Assembly (NCBI GenBank): GCA_022600955.1
Contig: JAHZJK010000013.1
Location: forward strand, 1 to 64,000
Direction of reading: 5' to 3'
Source: Gammaproteobacteria bacterium
GTDB lineage: Bacteria; Pseudomonadota; Gammaproteobacteria; Steroidobacterales; Woeseiaceae
DNA: 64,000 nucleotides
A program made the position numbers and the translations under genes. Shown here piece by piece: positions 25,596 to 39,371 of the stretch (position 1 is the stretch's first letter; the number at the start of each line of letters is the position of its first letter). The notes below the pieces were generated by a model that saw nothing but the letters and a program-made list of their open reading frames with translations, did not search any database and had not been told where the DNA came from.

Positions 25596-26957
25596 CTACA
25601 TTTGCCGACGCAAATAGTTCAATACATCCGAACGGGTTATCAATCCCAGAAACTCGCCACCATCCATTACCGCCGCATACGGTTGCACTCGCAGCATGGC
25701 AACCAGGTTGTTGACACTTGCCGTTCTGTCGAGCTTGATGAACGCGGATTCCATCGCGTCTCCCACGGGCGCCGTCATCAGTTCCGGTTTGCCGTAGACG
25801 AATTGTATGATCGCGTCCTCGGTAACGACACCGACCAACTCGCCTTCAGCCATGACCGGCAGTTGCGAAAACCCGGCATTACGAAGCCGATTATGTGCGG
25901 TCGTCAAAACGTCTGTCGGCCCAACAGTGATCGTTGCGCGCTCACCATGTGGACGACCGACGAGGTCGCGCAAGTCGCCGAACTTCTCACGCTCGATAAA
26001 TCCCTGGTCTTCCATCCAGAAGTCGTTAAAGAGTTTGGAAAGATACTTGTTGCCGGTATCACAAGCGAAAGTCACGACCGTTTTCGCCTCTGTTTGTTCT
26101 CGACAGTATTTGAGCGCTGCCGCAACACAGGTGCCCGAAGATGAGCCGGCGAGCACGCCTTCCTTCCTGAGTAACTCACGTGCTGCCGCGAATGATTCGG
26201 CATCGCTGATCGCGTAGGCTTTGGCGACTTTGTCGAAGTTTGCGATATCCGGGATGAAGTCCTCACCAATGCCTTCGACCAGCCAGCTTCCGCCCTTACC
26301 CAGCTCACCTTTATTTATGTAGTCAGTCAGAACCGATCCGACCGGGTCGGCGAGAATCATATCGACGTTCGACGCGTTCTTGGCGAGATACTTGCCGATG
26401 CCGCTTACCGTGCCGCTGGACCCGACACCGAGAACGATCGCGTCCAGTTTGCCACCCATTTGTTCGACAATCTCGGGCCCTGTGGTCGTTTCGTGTGCGA
26501 GCGGGTTATCGGGGTTACCAAACTGGTTGATAAAATACGCACCCTGCTCTTTTGCGATTTGCTGCCCAAGGTCCTGATAGTACTCAGGGTGGCCGCGACC
26601 AACGTCCGAGCGCGTCAGCACGACATCGGCACCCATGGCGCGCAAATTGAAGATCTTTTCCTGACTCATTTTGTCAGGCAGTACCAGGATTAAACGATAG
26701 CCTTTCTGCGCCGCCACCAGCGCCAGGCCCAGCCCGGTATTGCCGGCAGTTGCTTCAACCAGCGTGTCGCCCGGTTTAATGTCGCCGCGTTTTTCGGCTT
26801 CGTTGATCATCGAGATACCGATACGGTCCTTGATAGAGCCGCCCGGGTTCATCAATTCCATTTTCAGGAACAGCCTGCACGGCCCAGTATCGATGTGCGT
26901 AACTTCGAGCATCGGCGTCTCGCCGACCATATCGAGAATGTTGGAATACACGTTCAT
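25596..26957 (-). CDS. cbs: Cystathionine beta-synthase
   Basis: 453 aa. The N-terminal ~320 residues are a fold-type II PLP enzyme with the catalytic Lys in NPGGSIKDRIG and the phosphate-binding loop GVGSSGTVSGIG. The C-terminal ~120 residues form a CBS-domain pair (TTAHNRLRNAGFSQLPVM, VNNLVAMLRVQPYAAVM) that may bind AdoMet or another nucleotide. It condenses serine and homocysteine. Divergent from prmC with 45 bp between starts. With the next gene it forms a homocysteine-to-cysteine route. Confidence 0.95.
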   Translation of the reverse strand: MNVYSNILDMVGETPMLEVTHIDTGPCRLFLKMELMNPGGSIKDRIGISMINEAEKRGDIKPGDTLVEATAGNTGLGLALVAAQKGYRLILVLPDKMSQEKIFNLRAMGADVVLTRSDVGRGHPEYYQDLGQQIAKEQGAYFINQFGNPDNPLAHETTTGPEIVEQMGGKLDAIVLGVGSSGTVSGIGKYLAKNASNVDMILADPVGSVLTDYINKGELGKGGSWLVEGIGEDFIPDIANFDKVAKAYAISDAESFAAARELLRKEGVLAGSSSGTCVAAALKYCREQTEAKTVVTFACDTGNKYLSKLFNDFWMEDQGFIEREKFGDLRDLVGRPHGERATITVGPTDVLTTAHNRLRNAGFSQLPVMAEGELVGVVTEDAIIQFVYGKPELMTAPVGDAMESAFIKLDRTASVNNLVAMLRVQPYAAVMDGGEFLGLITRSDVLNYLRRQM

Positions 26958-27002
26958 AGGCGTATCGGGTACATTAGAAATTTTGGGCGAGTGTACTCCA
27001 AC

Positions 27003-27860
27003 ATGCGACTCGATGCTGCAATAGCCGCGGCCGTGGAGCGATTATCCCACAGCAGTGATTCGGCACGACTGGATGCCGAAATCCTGCTGTGCCGGACTAT
27101 CGATATGCCACGCAGCTACCTGTTTGCCCACCCCGACGACGAACTCGACGACTTGTCGCGAGGGCGTTTCGAAACACTGCTGAAACGACGAGAGGGCGGT
27201 GAGCCGATGGCCTATATCATGGGTACCCGTGAATTCTGGACGCATGAACTGCACGTTAGCCCGGCGACACTGGTACCGCGCCCCGAGACGGAATTGCTGG
27301 TCGACCTGGCCCTGCGGGAAATACCGCGAAAGGCCGCATGGCGCATCCTGGACCTTGGTACAGGCAGTGGCGCTATTGCCATTGCGATCGCTGCAGAACG
27401 GCCACTTTGCGACCTGACCGCCACGGATATCAGTCCGGAAGCGCTCAAGGTCGCGATCGAGAACGCGCGCCTGGCGAATCTGCCGAATATCGCATTTGCT
27501 GAAGGCCGCTGGGCAGAGCCGGTACGGGGTCAGCGGTTTGACCTGATCGTCTCAAATCCGCCCTACGTGCGAGACGACGATGCGGCGCTCGCAGACCTCA
27601 GCCACGAACCCTTGTCCGCGCTGGCATCGGGACCTGACGGACTCAATGATATCCGCGTTCTGGCAGCTAGCTGTGCCGGTATTCTTGCGGCAGACGGCTG
27701 GCTTATGCTTGAGCACGGGTTCGACCAACGGGGCGCCGTCGCGGACGAATTGGCCAGTGAAGGCTGGACGGATATCACGTGCCATAATGACCTGGCAAAC
27801 CTGCCCCGCGTGACAGTAGCTCGCCGGGGTGGTAAACAGGCGCGCACAACTACTACTTAG
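27003..27860 (+). CDS. prmC: Peptide chain release factor N5-glutamine methyltransferase
   Basis: 285 aa AdoMet enzyme that methylates the GGQ glutamine of RF1 and RF2. Motif I is LDLGTGSGAIAIAIA and the catalytic NPPY is in LIVSNPPYVRDDD. The N-terminal helical domain (RLDAEILLC, RREGGEPMAYIMGTREFW) binds the factor. The start is the ATG at 27003 (MRLDAAIAAAVERLS); an upstream in-frame start at 26895 lies in the cbs antisense and is not credible. It heads an operon with ppiB-like and moeB-like genes. Confidence 0.95.
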   Translation: MRLDAAIAAAVERLSHSSDSARLDAEILLCRTIDMPRSYLFAHPDDELDDLSRGRFETLLKRREGGEPMAYIMGTREFWTHELHVSPATLVPRPETELLVDLALREIPRKAAWRILDLGTGSGAIAIAIAAERPLCDLTATDISPEALKVAIENARLANLPNIAFAEGRWAEPVRGQRFDLIVSNPPYVRDDDAALADLSHEPLSALASGPDGLNDIRVLAASCAGILAADGWLMLEHGFDQRGAVADELASEGWTDITCHNDLANLPRVTVARRGGKQARTTTT

Positions 27861-27869
27861 CGAGACATC

Positions 27870-28355
27870 ATGATCACAATCAAGACTAATCACGGCGACA
27901 TTGGCGTTGAACTCCTTGACGAGAAAGCACCAATCTCCTGCGAAAATTTCCGTCAGTACGTCAAAGACGGTTACTTCGACGACACCATTTTTCACCGCGT
28001 CATTCCAAACTTCATGATTCAGGGTGGCGGCATGGACGCGAATATGGATCAGAAGCCGACGCGTGACCCGATCAAGAACGAGGCCGACAACGGCGAAACG
28101 AACGAGCGCGGAACACTGGCCATGGCTCGAACGGGCGTCGTCGACAGCGCGACTTCGCAATTCTTCATCAATCTTCGCGACAATGATTTCCTGAATCATG
28201 GCGGACGCGATTTCGGTTATGCCGTGTTCGGTCGCGTATCCGACGGCATGGACGTTGTAGATACAATCGCCGCAGTTGCAACCGGAAATCACGGCGGTCA
28301 TCAGGACGTCCCGGTCGAAGCTGTCACGATCATTTCCGTCAGCGTCGACGAATAG
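27870..28355 (+). CDS. ppiB: Cyclophilin-type peptidyl-prolyl isomerase (PpiB-like)
   Basis: 161 aa cytoplasmic cyclophilin with no signal peptide. The active-site block [14 protein letters not shown] carries the catalytic Arg. [18 protein letters not shown] and [20 protein letters not shown] are the other conserved elements. It starts 10 bp after prmC and ends 8 bp before the MoeB/ThiF gene, so it is co-transcribed. Confidence 0.96.
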   Translation: MITIKTNHGDIGVELLDEKAPISCENFRQYVKDGYFDDTIFHRVIPNFMIQGGGMDANMDQKPTRDPIKNEADNGETNERGTLAMARTGVVDSATSQFFINLRDNDFLNHGGRDFGYAVFGRVSDGMDVVDTIAAVATGNHGGHQDVPVEAVTIISVSVDE

Positions 28356-28363
28356 ACACGACG

Positions 28364-29095
28364 ATGGCAGACCGCTACGCCCGACACCACGCACTACGGC
28401 AGGTCGGCGCAGCGGGACAGGAAAAACTGTCCGCCGGCACGGTCTTGATGATAGGTGCCGGCGGCATCGGCAATGCCGCGGCATCCTATCTGGCTGCAAG
28501 CGGCGTGGGGCAACTGTTGATATCCGATTTCGACACTGTGGATGCGACAAATCTTGCACGCCAGACTCTGTTCACGCCGGCCGACATTGGCGAACCGAAA
28601 GCAGAAGTCGTCGCGGCGCGATTACAGCTGCAAAACCCGGACGTTTCCGTAACGCCTGTTTGCGAGCGCTTGCAGGGCGATGCACTCACACAGGCAATTG
28701 CAACCGCCGATGTTGTGCTTGATGGCTGCGATAATTTCGCGACGCGTTTCCTGATCAATGACGCCTGCGTGGCGAGTCAGCGCCGTTTGATATCCGGATC
28801 GGCTATTCGAATGGAAGGTCAGCTGGCCGTATTTGGCCCGGACTTCGAAAACTCGTCTTGCTACCGATGCCTGTATGCAGAAGCCGATGAGTCTCTGGAT
28901 AGTTGCGCAGGCAATGGCGTTCTGTCACCGGTTCCGGGAGTCATTGGGACTCTCATGGCCGTTGCGGCACTAAAGTCGCTACTCGGCATGCCAACAAAGA
29001 CTTCGACTCTGCACCTCTATGACGCTGTAGCGATGGACTTCCGCTCACTCCAAATCGGCAAGCGCACGGAATGCGTAGTATGCAGCCCAAAGTGA
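28364..29095 (+). CDS. MoeB/ThiF/HesA-family adenylyltransferase
   Basis: 243 aa E1-like enzyme that adenylates the C-terminal Gly of a small sulfur carrier (MoaD or ThiS type). The ATP-binding loop GAGGIGNAAASYLAASGVG, the Arg-finger region TNLARQTLF and DGCDNFATRFLINDAC are clear. Two CxxC zinc pairs are CYRC and CVVC. MoeB is the likeliest role, but no MoaD or ThiS gene is in the window, so ThiF is not excluded. It overlaps the next gene start. Confidence 0.88.
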   Translation: MADRYARHHALRQVGAAGQEKLSAGTVLMIGAGGIGNAAASYLAASGVGQLLISDFDTVDATNLARQTLFTPADIGEPKAEVVAARLQLQNPDVSVTPVCERLQGDALTQAIATADVVLDGCDNFATRFLINDACVASQRRLISGSAIRMEGQLAVFGPDFENSSCYRCLYAEADESLDSCAGNGVLSPVPGVIGTLMAVAALKSLLGMPTKTSTLHLYDAVAMDFRSLQIGKRTECVVCSPK

Positions 29096-30012
29096 CATTT
29101 GTCGGCCTGTTGCAAGCCGCGGCCGTGCTGACGGTAGCATTTTCGTTTGTGACCGGTTTCGACCTGCCGCATCGAAACATCGAGCTTTTCTCGCACTTTC
29201 GCCTGCAGTACTTCGTCGTTTCGATATTGCTGCTTGTTGCTTTCGCCGTACTGCGAAACCCGTTGTATGTGAGCCTGCTGGTTGCAACCATGCTGTTCAA
29301 TGCGAATTTTGTCCTGCCCTGGTACCTCAATGCTGCACCGAGCACGACCGGTGTCGAGCTGAAGCTAATGCACCTGAATGTGCTGTCAACAAACAGCAAT
29401 TATGAACGTGTTATCAACGCCATTGATGCGGAACAACCGGATGTTGTTTTCCTGCAGGAAGTTACCGATGAATGGCTACTCGGTACGCGGGAATTATTGA
29501 AACAGTACCCGTTCACCTACAGTGAACCCAGGCTCGGCAATTTCGGAATAGCCGTATTTTCAAAAATCCCATTCGATTCAGTCCGACATGTCAACAGCCC
29601 ACCTCTTGACTACCCGACTATTGTTGCAACATTGACCGTTGGCAGCGATACATTAACGCTGATTAGCTCACACCCGACCATTCCGCTTGGCAAGCATTTG
29701 TACTACGCGCGCAATGAACAAATGGAAAGCCTGGCGGGCCTGGTTATGGGTACGACGGGCCCCGTCGTTTTGCTTGGCGATTTCAATGCCAGCATCTGGT
29801 GCGCGCGCTATCGAGAACTTGAAGCATCGACCGGGCTGCACAATGTTCGCCGGGGATTTGGAATATTGCCGACCTGGCCAATCTTCATGCCTTTCGCCAG
29901 AATTCCGATTGATCACATACTCGTTTCCGACGGTATTGGCGTTAAGGACGCACGCGTTGGCAAGAGAGTCGGATCTGATCATCTACCGCTGATCGCCACA
30001 ATTACGTTGTGA
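29071..30012 (+). CDS. Endonuclease/exonuclease/phosphatase family membrane protein
   Basis: 313 aa. The N-terminal ~85 residues hold three hydrophobic segments. The remainder is an EEP-fold hydrolase: MHLNVLSTNSNYERVI, VVFLQEVTDEW with the metal-binding Glu, LLGDFNASIW, and the terminal VGSDHLPLIATI with catalytic Asp-His. These are often periplasmic phosphatases or lipid-head-group hydrolases. It starts inside the end of the MoeB-like gene (ATG 29071 or 29080). Substrate unknown. Confidence 0.88.
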   Translation: MRSMQPKVTFVGLLQAAAVLTVAFSFVTGFDLPHRNIELFSHFRLQYFVVSILLLVAFAVLRNPLYVSLLVATMLFNANFVLPWYLNAAPSTTGVELKLMHLNVLSTNSNYERVINAIDAEQPDVVFLQEVTDEWLLGTRELLKQYPFTYSEPRLGNFGIAVFSKIPFDSVRHVNSPPLDYPTIVATLTVGSDTLTLISSHPTIPLGKHLYYARNEQMESLAGLVMGTTGPVVLLGDFNASIWCARYRELEASTGLHNVRRGFGILPTWPIFMPFARIPIDHILVSDGIGVKDARVGKRVGSDHLPLIATITL

Positions 30013-30039
30013 CGATCAGCGGCAGCAGAGACAGCACAA

Positions 30040-30375
30040 TTACGAGTCACTCCGGCGAATTGTGAAGTTTCGGATGTCATCATTGCGGTCGATGGCACAG
30101 AACGTAGCGTACTCGCGGATCACGCTTTCCCCGTCAGAACTCAGCACCTGTGTCTTGATTCGCATCTTGTGACCAGCGATGCGACGCTTCTCTGTCTCGA
30201 CGTTGTGCAAAACACTGCCCGCGCCTGCGTAGTCCGCATTGGCCGATACTTCCGCCACGCATCTGTCGACGCTGGTTGACGGCGCATCCTCACTAAAGCC
30301 GGGCATTGCAGACACGTTGCTGGAAACGAACAGGCCAGCGACTGCCAGAGTGACGAAGTATTTGGAAACTTTCAT
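30040..30375 (-). CDS. Small secreted protein, TetR-controlled
   Basis: 111 aa with a clear Sec signal peptide (MKVSKYFVTLAVAGLFVSSNVSA, cleavage after SNVSA), a mature part of ~88 residues with two cysteines (DRCVAEV and ATFCAID) that could form a disulfide, and a basic C-terminus. AGGAGA precedes the ATG by 7 nt. A perfect TetR-type palindrome lies 24 bp upstream of the start and recurs before tetR, so the gene is very likely in that regulator's regulon. Family not recognised. Confidence 0.8.
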   Translation of the reverse strand: MKVSKYFVTLAVAGLFVSSNVSAMPGFSEDAPSTSVDRCVAEVSANADYAGAGSVLHNVETEKRRIAGHKMRIKTQVLSSDGESVIREYATFCAIDRNDDIRNFTIRRSDS

Positions 30376-30398
30376 GGTATTTCTCCTGCTGTTTAATT

Positions 30399-30414
30399 CA
30401 GAATGTTCATTCTG
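30399..30414. promoter_or_regulatory. TetR operator copy 1, upstream of the secreted protein gene
   Basis: Perfect palindrome CAGAATG-TT-CATTCTG followed by TTTT. It matches the site at 31025-31040 (CAGAAT-N3-C-N-TTCTG, plus TTTT), which lies just before tetR. Confidence 0.75.
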
Positions 30415-30436
30415 TTTTAGTCAAAAAAAACGCCGA

Positions 30437-31018
30437 TCACCTGAACGACGCCAATGTGCTCTCCACGATGCCATCAAGAACATCGCGCGAGAATCCGGTG
30501 CGGCCTAGTACAACCAGGCCGAACATAGTACTGGTTAGCAGCTCTCCTGCAGCCTTAACCTCCAGGTCAGGACGAACTTCGCCGCGGGCTTTTGCGGATT
30601 CGAGACCGACCGCAAACGCTTTGCCCATGCGTTTCATAAATTTCTGCAACACGCCACGCAACTCTTCATCTTGCGGTGCCAGCTCCATGGCAGTGTGGAT
30701 AAAGAGACAGCCCTTGCTTTCATCACAACACGACATGTCTGCCACGCGCTCTGCAAAAATGGTGCGTATGTGATCGAGGGAGGCGTCCGGCTCCAGCAAA
30801 CGAAGAAACGAGCGCTTGCCCATCCCCTCGGCATATTCTTCCAGTGCCTGCTCGAATAACTCACGTTTGTTGCCAAAGGTGCCGTAAATACCGTAGCGGC
30901 TGACACCGGTCTCACGAACGATGTCCTCCATTGATGTCTCCGAATACCCTTTCGACGAAAACAGACTGACTGCTTGCGAGAGAGCCGTACCCGGATCGAA
31001 TTTACGTGTCCTGACCAT
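30437..31018 (-). CDS. TetR/AcrR family transcriptional regulator
   Basis: 193 aa. The N-terminal HTH reads TSMEDIVRETGVSRYGIYGTFGNKRELFEQAL; the C-terminal ligand domain includes DMSCCDESKGCLFIHTAMELA with three cysteines, seen in TetR proteins that respond to electrophiles or thiol-reactive compounds (inference). The start is the ATG at 31018 (MVRTRKFDPGTAL), because a palindromic operator occupies 31025-31040. It lies between a PACE efflux gene and a small secreted protein gene, each boundary carrying an operator. Confidence 0.93.
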   Translation of the reverse strand: MVRTRKFDPGTALSQAVSLFSSKGYSETSMEDIVRETGVSRYGIYGTFGNKRELFEQALEEYAEGMGKRSFLRLLEPDASLDHIRTIFAERVADMSCCDESKGCLFIHTAMELAPQDEELRGVLQKFMKRMGKAFAVGLESAKARGEVRPDLEVKAAGELLTSTMFGLVVLGRTGFSRDVLDGIVESTLASFR

Positions 31019-31024
31019 GCATAC

Positions 31025-31040
31025 CAGAATAGTCGTTCTG
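31025..31040. promoter_or_regulatory. TetR operator copy 2, upstream of tetR
   Basis: CAGAA-TAGTCG-TTCTG followed by TTTT, 7 bp from the tetR start. It shares the outer half-sites and the T-run with the copy at 30399-30414, pointing to autorepression. Confidence 0.7.
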
Positions 31041-31063
31041 TTTTGGAATGTCAAGCCATAAAA

Positions 31064-31503
31064 TCAGCGAATCTGCTTTACCGGAAAAACTCGATCGTAG
31101 GCAAGCGTAAAAAAATAGGTGTAAACGACGATGGCAGCCATCGCGATCAGATCGAGTAGTAACGCTTCCCACCATCGCATCTGCAGCCACCACATGATCA
31201 CTGGCAGCATGAACAACACCAGCACGAACTCGAACAATATGGCGTGTATGAGCCGCTGAAATGACGAGCGTTCCGTCGGGATACGTCCGTAGCGCACATC
31301 GATGCGGTCGTAGATGCTATTGAACGCAAAGTTGATCAACAAAGCTATCAAGCTGAGTACTAAAGCGAGACTGCCCGTAGTGACGATGTCGTGACGCGTG
31401 AACAGCGCCGCGAAGACACCAAACAATACAACGATAATTGCCTCAAACATTAGCGCGTAGCGAATTCTGTCGGCGCCACTGCGAATAACGATCGACGTTG
31501 CCA

Positions 31504-31504
<1 letters not shown>
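31064..31504 (-). CDS. PACE-type (bacterial transmembrane pair) efflux protein
   Basis: 146 aa with four membrane helices in two tandem bacterial-transmembrane-pair units. The first has FAFNSIYDRIDVR, corresponding to the WNxxFD-like motif; the second starts RLIHAILFEFVLVLFMLP, matching the RxxHxxxFE motif. PACE proteins such as AceI export biocides and short diamines. The ATG overlaps the metH stop (TGATG), so it would be translated with metH. The next gene downstream is a TetR regulator, a common partner for efflux genes. Confidence 0.88.
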
Positions 31505-35205
<3,701 letters not shown>

Positions 35206-35215
35206 GACTGACTCC

Positions 35216-36100
<885 letters not shown>

Positions 36101-36985
36101 TCAGGCCGCTGCAGAAGCGTGGTCGGCCGGCGTGGCTACGGCGAGCAACCAGCCTGGGTTGTTGTTCGGGATGGCACGCGGAGCAGCCAGGCGCAGTCCG
36201 CCCTCCGCCGCCCATAGCGCGAATTGCGAACGCAATTCGTCAATGTTGGAGTCGTCAGTCGCAGCCAGCACCAGGATTCGGCCGCCGCGAGTCAGGAGGC
36301 GCTTGGCTTCTTCTATAGCCGCAGTAGAATCCTCTGCGTATTGCAGAACGTCATCCAGAATAATCGTATCGAACTCACCATCGTCGAACGGCAGAGCCAC
36401 CATGTCACCGTGACGCAACGTCGTGTTTGCGGTGCCCGCGAGTAACAACTCCGCGCGCGCCAACCTGCGAGCACTTGAGTTCGTGTCGACGCCGACGGCG
36501 CGTTGCGCACGAGATGCCAGCAATTTCAGAATGCGACCCTGTCCACAACCGATGTCCAGCAGGTCTCCGAGCGGGCGGGCGACGGTCAACTCGACCAGCG
36601 CACGAAACAGGGAACGGTCGGCATCCGAGGTTGGTTCAAGCGCGACATCATCATCGGCACGCAAAGCGCGCAGCTTTGCAATATCCTTTTCGAACTGTGG
36701 CTCGTCGTCTGGCAGCAACGCCAGCAAACGGCGCCGCGTGGCGGCCTCAGTACCTGAACCGCTGACGCGGTAGTAAACGAAATGCCCGTCTTTAAAGCGC
36801 TCGAGCAGTGAGACATCGCATAATTGTTTCAGGTGCTGTGAGACGCGTGGCTGGCTTTGCCCCGTTACTCGTACGAGCTCCGAAACACTGCATTCTGCGA
36901 TTCCGCAAAGCGCAACCAGCCGTGCGCGAACCGGGTCGGCCAACGCTTTGAACTGCGATAACAACTGATCCGTTGACAATTTCAT
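36101..36985 (-). CDS. ArsR-family regulator fused to a methyltransferase domain (SahR-like)
   Basis: 294 aa. Residues ~1-100 are an ArsR winged helix (QLLSQFKALADPVRARLVAL, CSVSELVRVTGQSQPRVSQHLKQL). The rest is a class I AdoMet-binding fold with GDLLDIGCGQGRILKLLA and LDDVLQYAEDS. This architecture next to metF-metH matches the SAH-responsive SahR group described for proteobacterial methionine metabolism. The start is the ATG at 36985 (MKLSTDQLLSQF). No Cys metal site is seen in the HTH domain, so metal sensing is unlikely. Confidence 0.85.
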   Translation of the reverse strand: MKLSTDQLLSQFKALADPVRARLVALCGIAECSVSELVRVTGQSQPRVSQHLKQLCDVSLLERFKDGHFVYYRVSGSGTEAATRRRLLALLPDDEPQFEKDIAKLRALRADDDVALEPTSDADRSLFRALVELTVARPLGDLLDIGCGQGRILKLLASRAQRAVGVDTNSSARRLARAELLLAGTANTTLRHGDMVALPFDDGEFDTIILDDVLQYAEDSTAAIEEAKRLLTRGGRILVLAATDDSNIDELRSQFALWAAEGGLRLAAPRAIPNNNPGWLLAVATPADHASAAA

Positions 36986-36987
36986 AT

Positions 36988-37005
36988 AAGAATATAACGA
37001 TTCTT
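36988..37005. promoter_or_regulatory. Candidate operator of the methionine-cycle operon
   Basis: A perfect inverted repeat AAGAAT-ATAACG-ATTCTT inside an AT-rich stretch, ending 2 bp from the regulator start codon. No ribosome-binding site fits between, so the site overlaps the 5-prime leader or the mRNA is nearly leaderless. Confidence 0.6.
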
Positions 37006-37067
37006 TAATATTTAGAAGGGAACAGTATACAAGGATAAGGCGCATAACCCAACGATACTGCTCTGGC

Positions 37068-37928
37068 TTATTGAACGGAGTCCGGGCCGCTGACGACGTT
37101 TTCGACGAAAATTCTTGTCACGTCCACAGCATCGAAGTGCCGCCGGCGCCCACAATACTCGCAGATCACTTCTATTCCGCCCTGCTCCTCGAGCGCCGCC
37201 CGCGATTCATCCTCACCAAGCATCTTAAGGACATCTTCCGCCTTCTGGCTCGAGCAGCGGCATCGAAAGTTGACGGGCCGGGATGAATAAACTCGCACGT
37301 CGTCTTCAGCGAACAATTTGCCAATAAGTTCGATTCCGGCATTGCCATCGAAATCTCCCGTGCCGAGCGTCTGCGCAAGGAATTTCAGCCGCCTCCAGTC
37401 ATCAGCTTCTATAGGCTCGCCTGGCATCTGTTGCAGCAGTATCCCTGCAGCCATTTCGTCATTGGCTACCAGAACCACATGACTTGGCACCTGTACTGAG
37501 CGCTGAAAATAGCTCTCGAGACTCGACGACAATGATTCTCCGTCGATAGCGACGATGCCCTGGTAGGGTTGCTCACCCGCGTCTACCGTAATCGCGCAAT
37601 GTGAGTCGGCCGTCAGCTCGACGAAATTTTCCGCGGTAGTCCCTTCTCTTGGCGCCGCCATCCCGCGCATGTCGAGATCGCTCGTGCACTGCATGACCAG
37701 CATCTGCAGCGCGCCGCTGCCCTGAATCTGCATAGTGATAGCACCATCGAACTTGAGGCTCTGCGCAATCAGTGCGGTCGCGGCGGCCGCGTGCCCGAGC
37801 ACTTCGGTAAACAAGGCATCATAGTCATGATCGCGTTGCATGCGACGCCACGAACGCCGCATATGAATAAGCGCACCACGAACTGGCAGCGATTCGAACG
37901 CAAAAGGTGTAACGCTGTCGGTCGACAT
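37068..37928 (-). CDS. hslO: Redox-regulated chaperone Hsp33
   Basis: 286 aa holdase activated by oxidative unfolding. The C-terminal zinc switch is present as CRC followed ~27 residues later by CEYC, the canonical CxC...CxxC set. The N-terminal core has AAAATALIAQSLKFDGAITMQIQG and GLRGMA-like DMRGMAAP. It follows gatB on the same strand, 3 bp after its stop. Confidence 0.96.
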   Translation of the reverse strand: MSTDSVTPFAFESLPVRGALIHMRRSWRRMQRDHDYDALFTEVLGHAAAATALIAQSLKFDGAITMQIQGSGALQMLVMQCTSDLDMRGMAAPREGTTAENFVELTADSHCAITVDAGEQPYQGIVAIDGESLSSSLESYFQRSVQVPSHVVLVANDEMAAGILLQQMPGEPIEADDWRRLKFLAQTLGTGDFDGNAGIELIGKLFAEDDVRVYSSRPVNFRCRCSSQKAEDVLKMLGEDESRAALEEQGGIEVICEYCGRRRHFDAVDVTRIFVENVVSGPDSVQ

Positions 37929-37931
37929 GAT

Positions 37932-39371
37932 CTAGCCGAGTTTGTCTTTGAGAATCTTGTTGACCTGCCCGGGATTCGCCTGGCCTTGTGTTTCCTTCAT
38001 GACCTGGCCGACAAAGAAACCTATCAGTTTGTCTTTACCTGCCTTGTAGTCAGCGACCTGCCCCGGGTTTGCGTCGATGACCTTGTCCACTACGGCCTCG
38101 ATAGCCGAGCTGTCGGTAATCTGCTGCAGGCCTTTCGCCTCGATAACATCATCGGCCGAGCCCGCACCATCCCACATCGCCTCGAATACCTGTTTCGCAA
38201 TCTTGCCGGAGATCGTGTTGTCTTCAATACGGCCAAGCAATCCCGCAAGACCGGCAGCTGAAATTTTGCTGCTCGAAATATCCAGACCGTCGCGGTTCAG
38301 TGCACCTGACAGGTCGCCGATAACCCAGTTCGCTGCAAGCTGAGGCTTCGCAGCCGCGGCGGCCAGAACCGCTTCATAATAATCAGCCAGCGCACGGCTG
38401 CTGGTCAGAATTGACGCATCTTCGGGCTTTAGATTGAAATCGCGCACGAAGCGCTCAAGCTTGGCATCCGGCAACTCGGGCAAAGTCTCGCGAACGGCGT
38501 TTATGAACTCATCACTGATCTCAACCGGCAACAAATCCGGGTCAGGGAAGTAGCGGTAGTCGTTTGCCTCTTCCTTGGAGCGCATTGAGCGTGTCTCGTC
38601 CTTGTCAGAATCGTACAAACGCGTTTCCTGCAAAACCTCACCGCCATCTTCGATCAGATCGATTTGTCGTTCGACTTCGAAGTTGATCGCTTTTTCGATA
38701 AAGCGAAACGAGTTCAGGTTCTTCAGCTCCGCGCGAGTGCCCAGTTCCTGCTGGCCGCGCGGCCGCACGGATACGTTTGCATCGCAGCGAAAAGAACCTT
38801 CCTGCATGTTGCCGTCAGAAATACCGAGGTAACGCACAATCGTATGTATCTTGCGCAGGTAGGCAACAGCCTCTTTCGCCGAACGCATGTCCGGCTCTGA
38901 CACTATTTCCAGTAACGGCGTCCCGGCGCGATTCAGATCGATGCCTGAGGAGCCGTCGAAACCCTCATGAACGGACTTGCCCGCATCCTCTTCGAGGTGC
39001 GCACGAGTAATCCCGATGCGCTTTTCGTTGCCATCCTCGTCAGTGATATTCATCTCACCATGCTCGACGATGGGAAGCTCGTACTGGCTTATCTGGTAGC
39101 CCTTCGGCAAATCCGGATAAAAGTAGTTCTTGCGTGCAAATACAGACCGCTGCGCGACAGTCGCGTTCACAGCCAGACCGAACATGGCTGCCATGCGCAC
39201 GACCTCTTTGTTGAGTACGGGCAACACGCCTGGATAACCCAGATCTACCAGGCAAGCCTGCGTGTTGGCCTCAGCGCCATAAGCCGTTGCCGCGCCCGAA
39301 AAAATCTTGCTCGACGTCGCCAGCTGTGTGTGCACCTCAAGCCCGATCACCACTTCCCACGCGGAGCTCAT
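37932..39371 (-). CDS. gatB: Aspartyl/glutamyl-tRNA amidotransferase subunit B
   Basis: 479 aa. With GatA and GatC it converts Glu-tRNA-Gln and/or Asp-tRNA-Asn to the amidated forms. The N-terminal cradle reads [13 protein letters not shown], with [16 protein letters not shown]; the C-terminal YqeY-like helical tail ends the protein. The ATG at 39371 overlaps the gatA stop by 4 nt (ATGA). A tRNA-Gln gene is also in the window. Confidence 0.97.
   Translation of the reverse strand: MSSAWEVVIGLEVHTQLATSSKIFSGAATAYGAEANTQACLVDLGYPGVLPVLNKEVVRMAAMFGLAVNATVAQRSVFARKNYFYPDLPKGYQISQYELPIVEHGEMNITDEDGNEKRIGITRAHLEEDAGKSVHEGFDGSSGIDLNRAGTPLLEIVSEPDMRSAKEAVAYLRKIHTIVRYLGISDGNMQEGSFRCDANVSVRPRGQQELGTRAELKNLNSFRFIEKAINFEVERQIDLIEDGGEVLQETRLYDSDKDETRSMRSKEEANDYRYFPDPDLLPVEISDEFINAVRETLPELPDAKLERFVRDFNLKPEDASILTSSRALADYYEAVLAAAAAKPQLAANWVIGDLSGALNRDGLDISSSKISAAGLAGLLGRIEDNTISGKIAKQVFEAMWDGAGSADDVIEAKGLQQITDSSAIEAVVDKVIDANPGQVADYKAGKDKLIGFFVGQVMKETQGQANPGQVNKILKDKLG

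Noticed and set aside
27552..28559. 335-aa minus-strand frame
   Set aside because: Spans the antisense of prmC, the cyclophilin and the MoeB-like gene; Cys/Arg-rich shadow.
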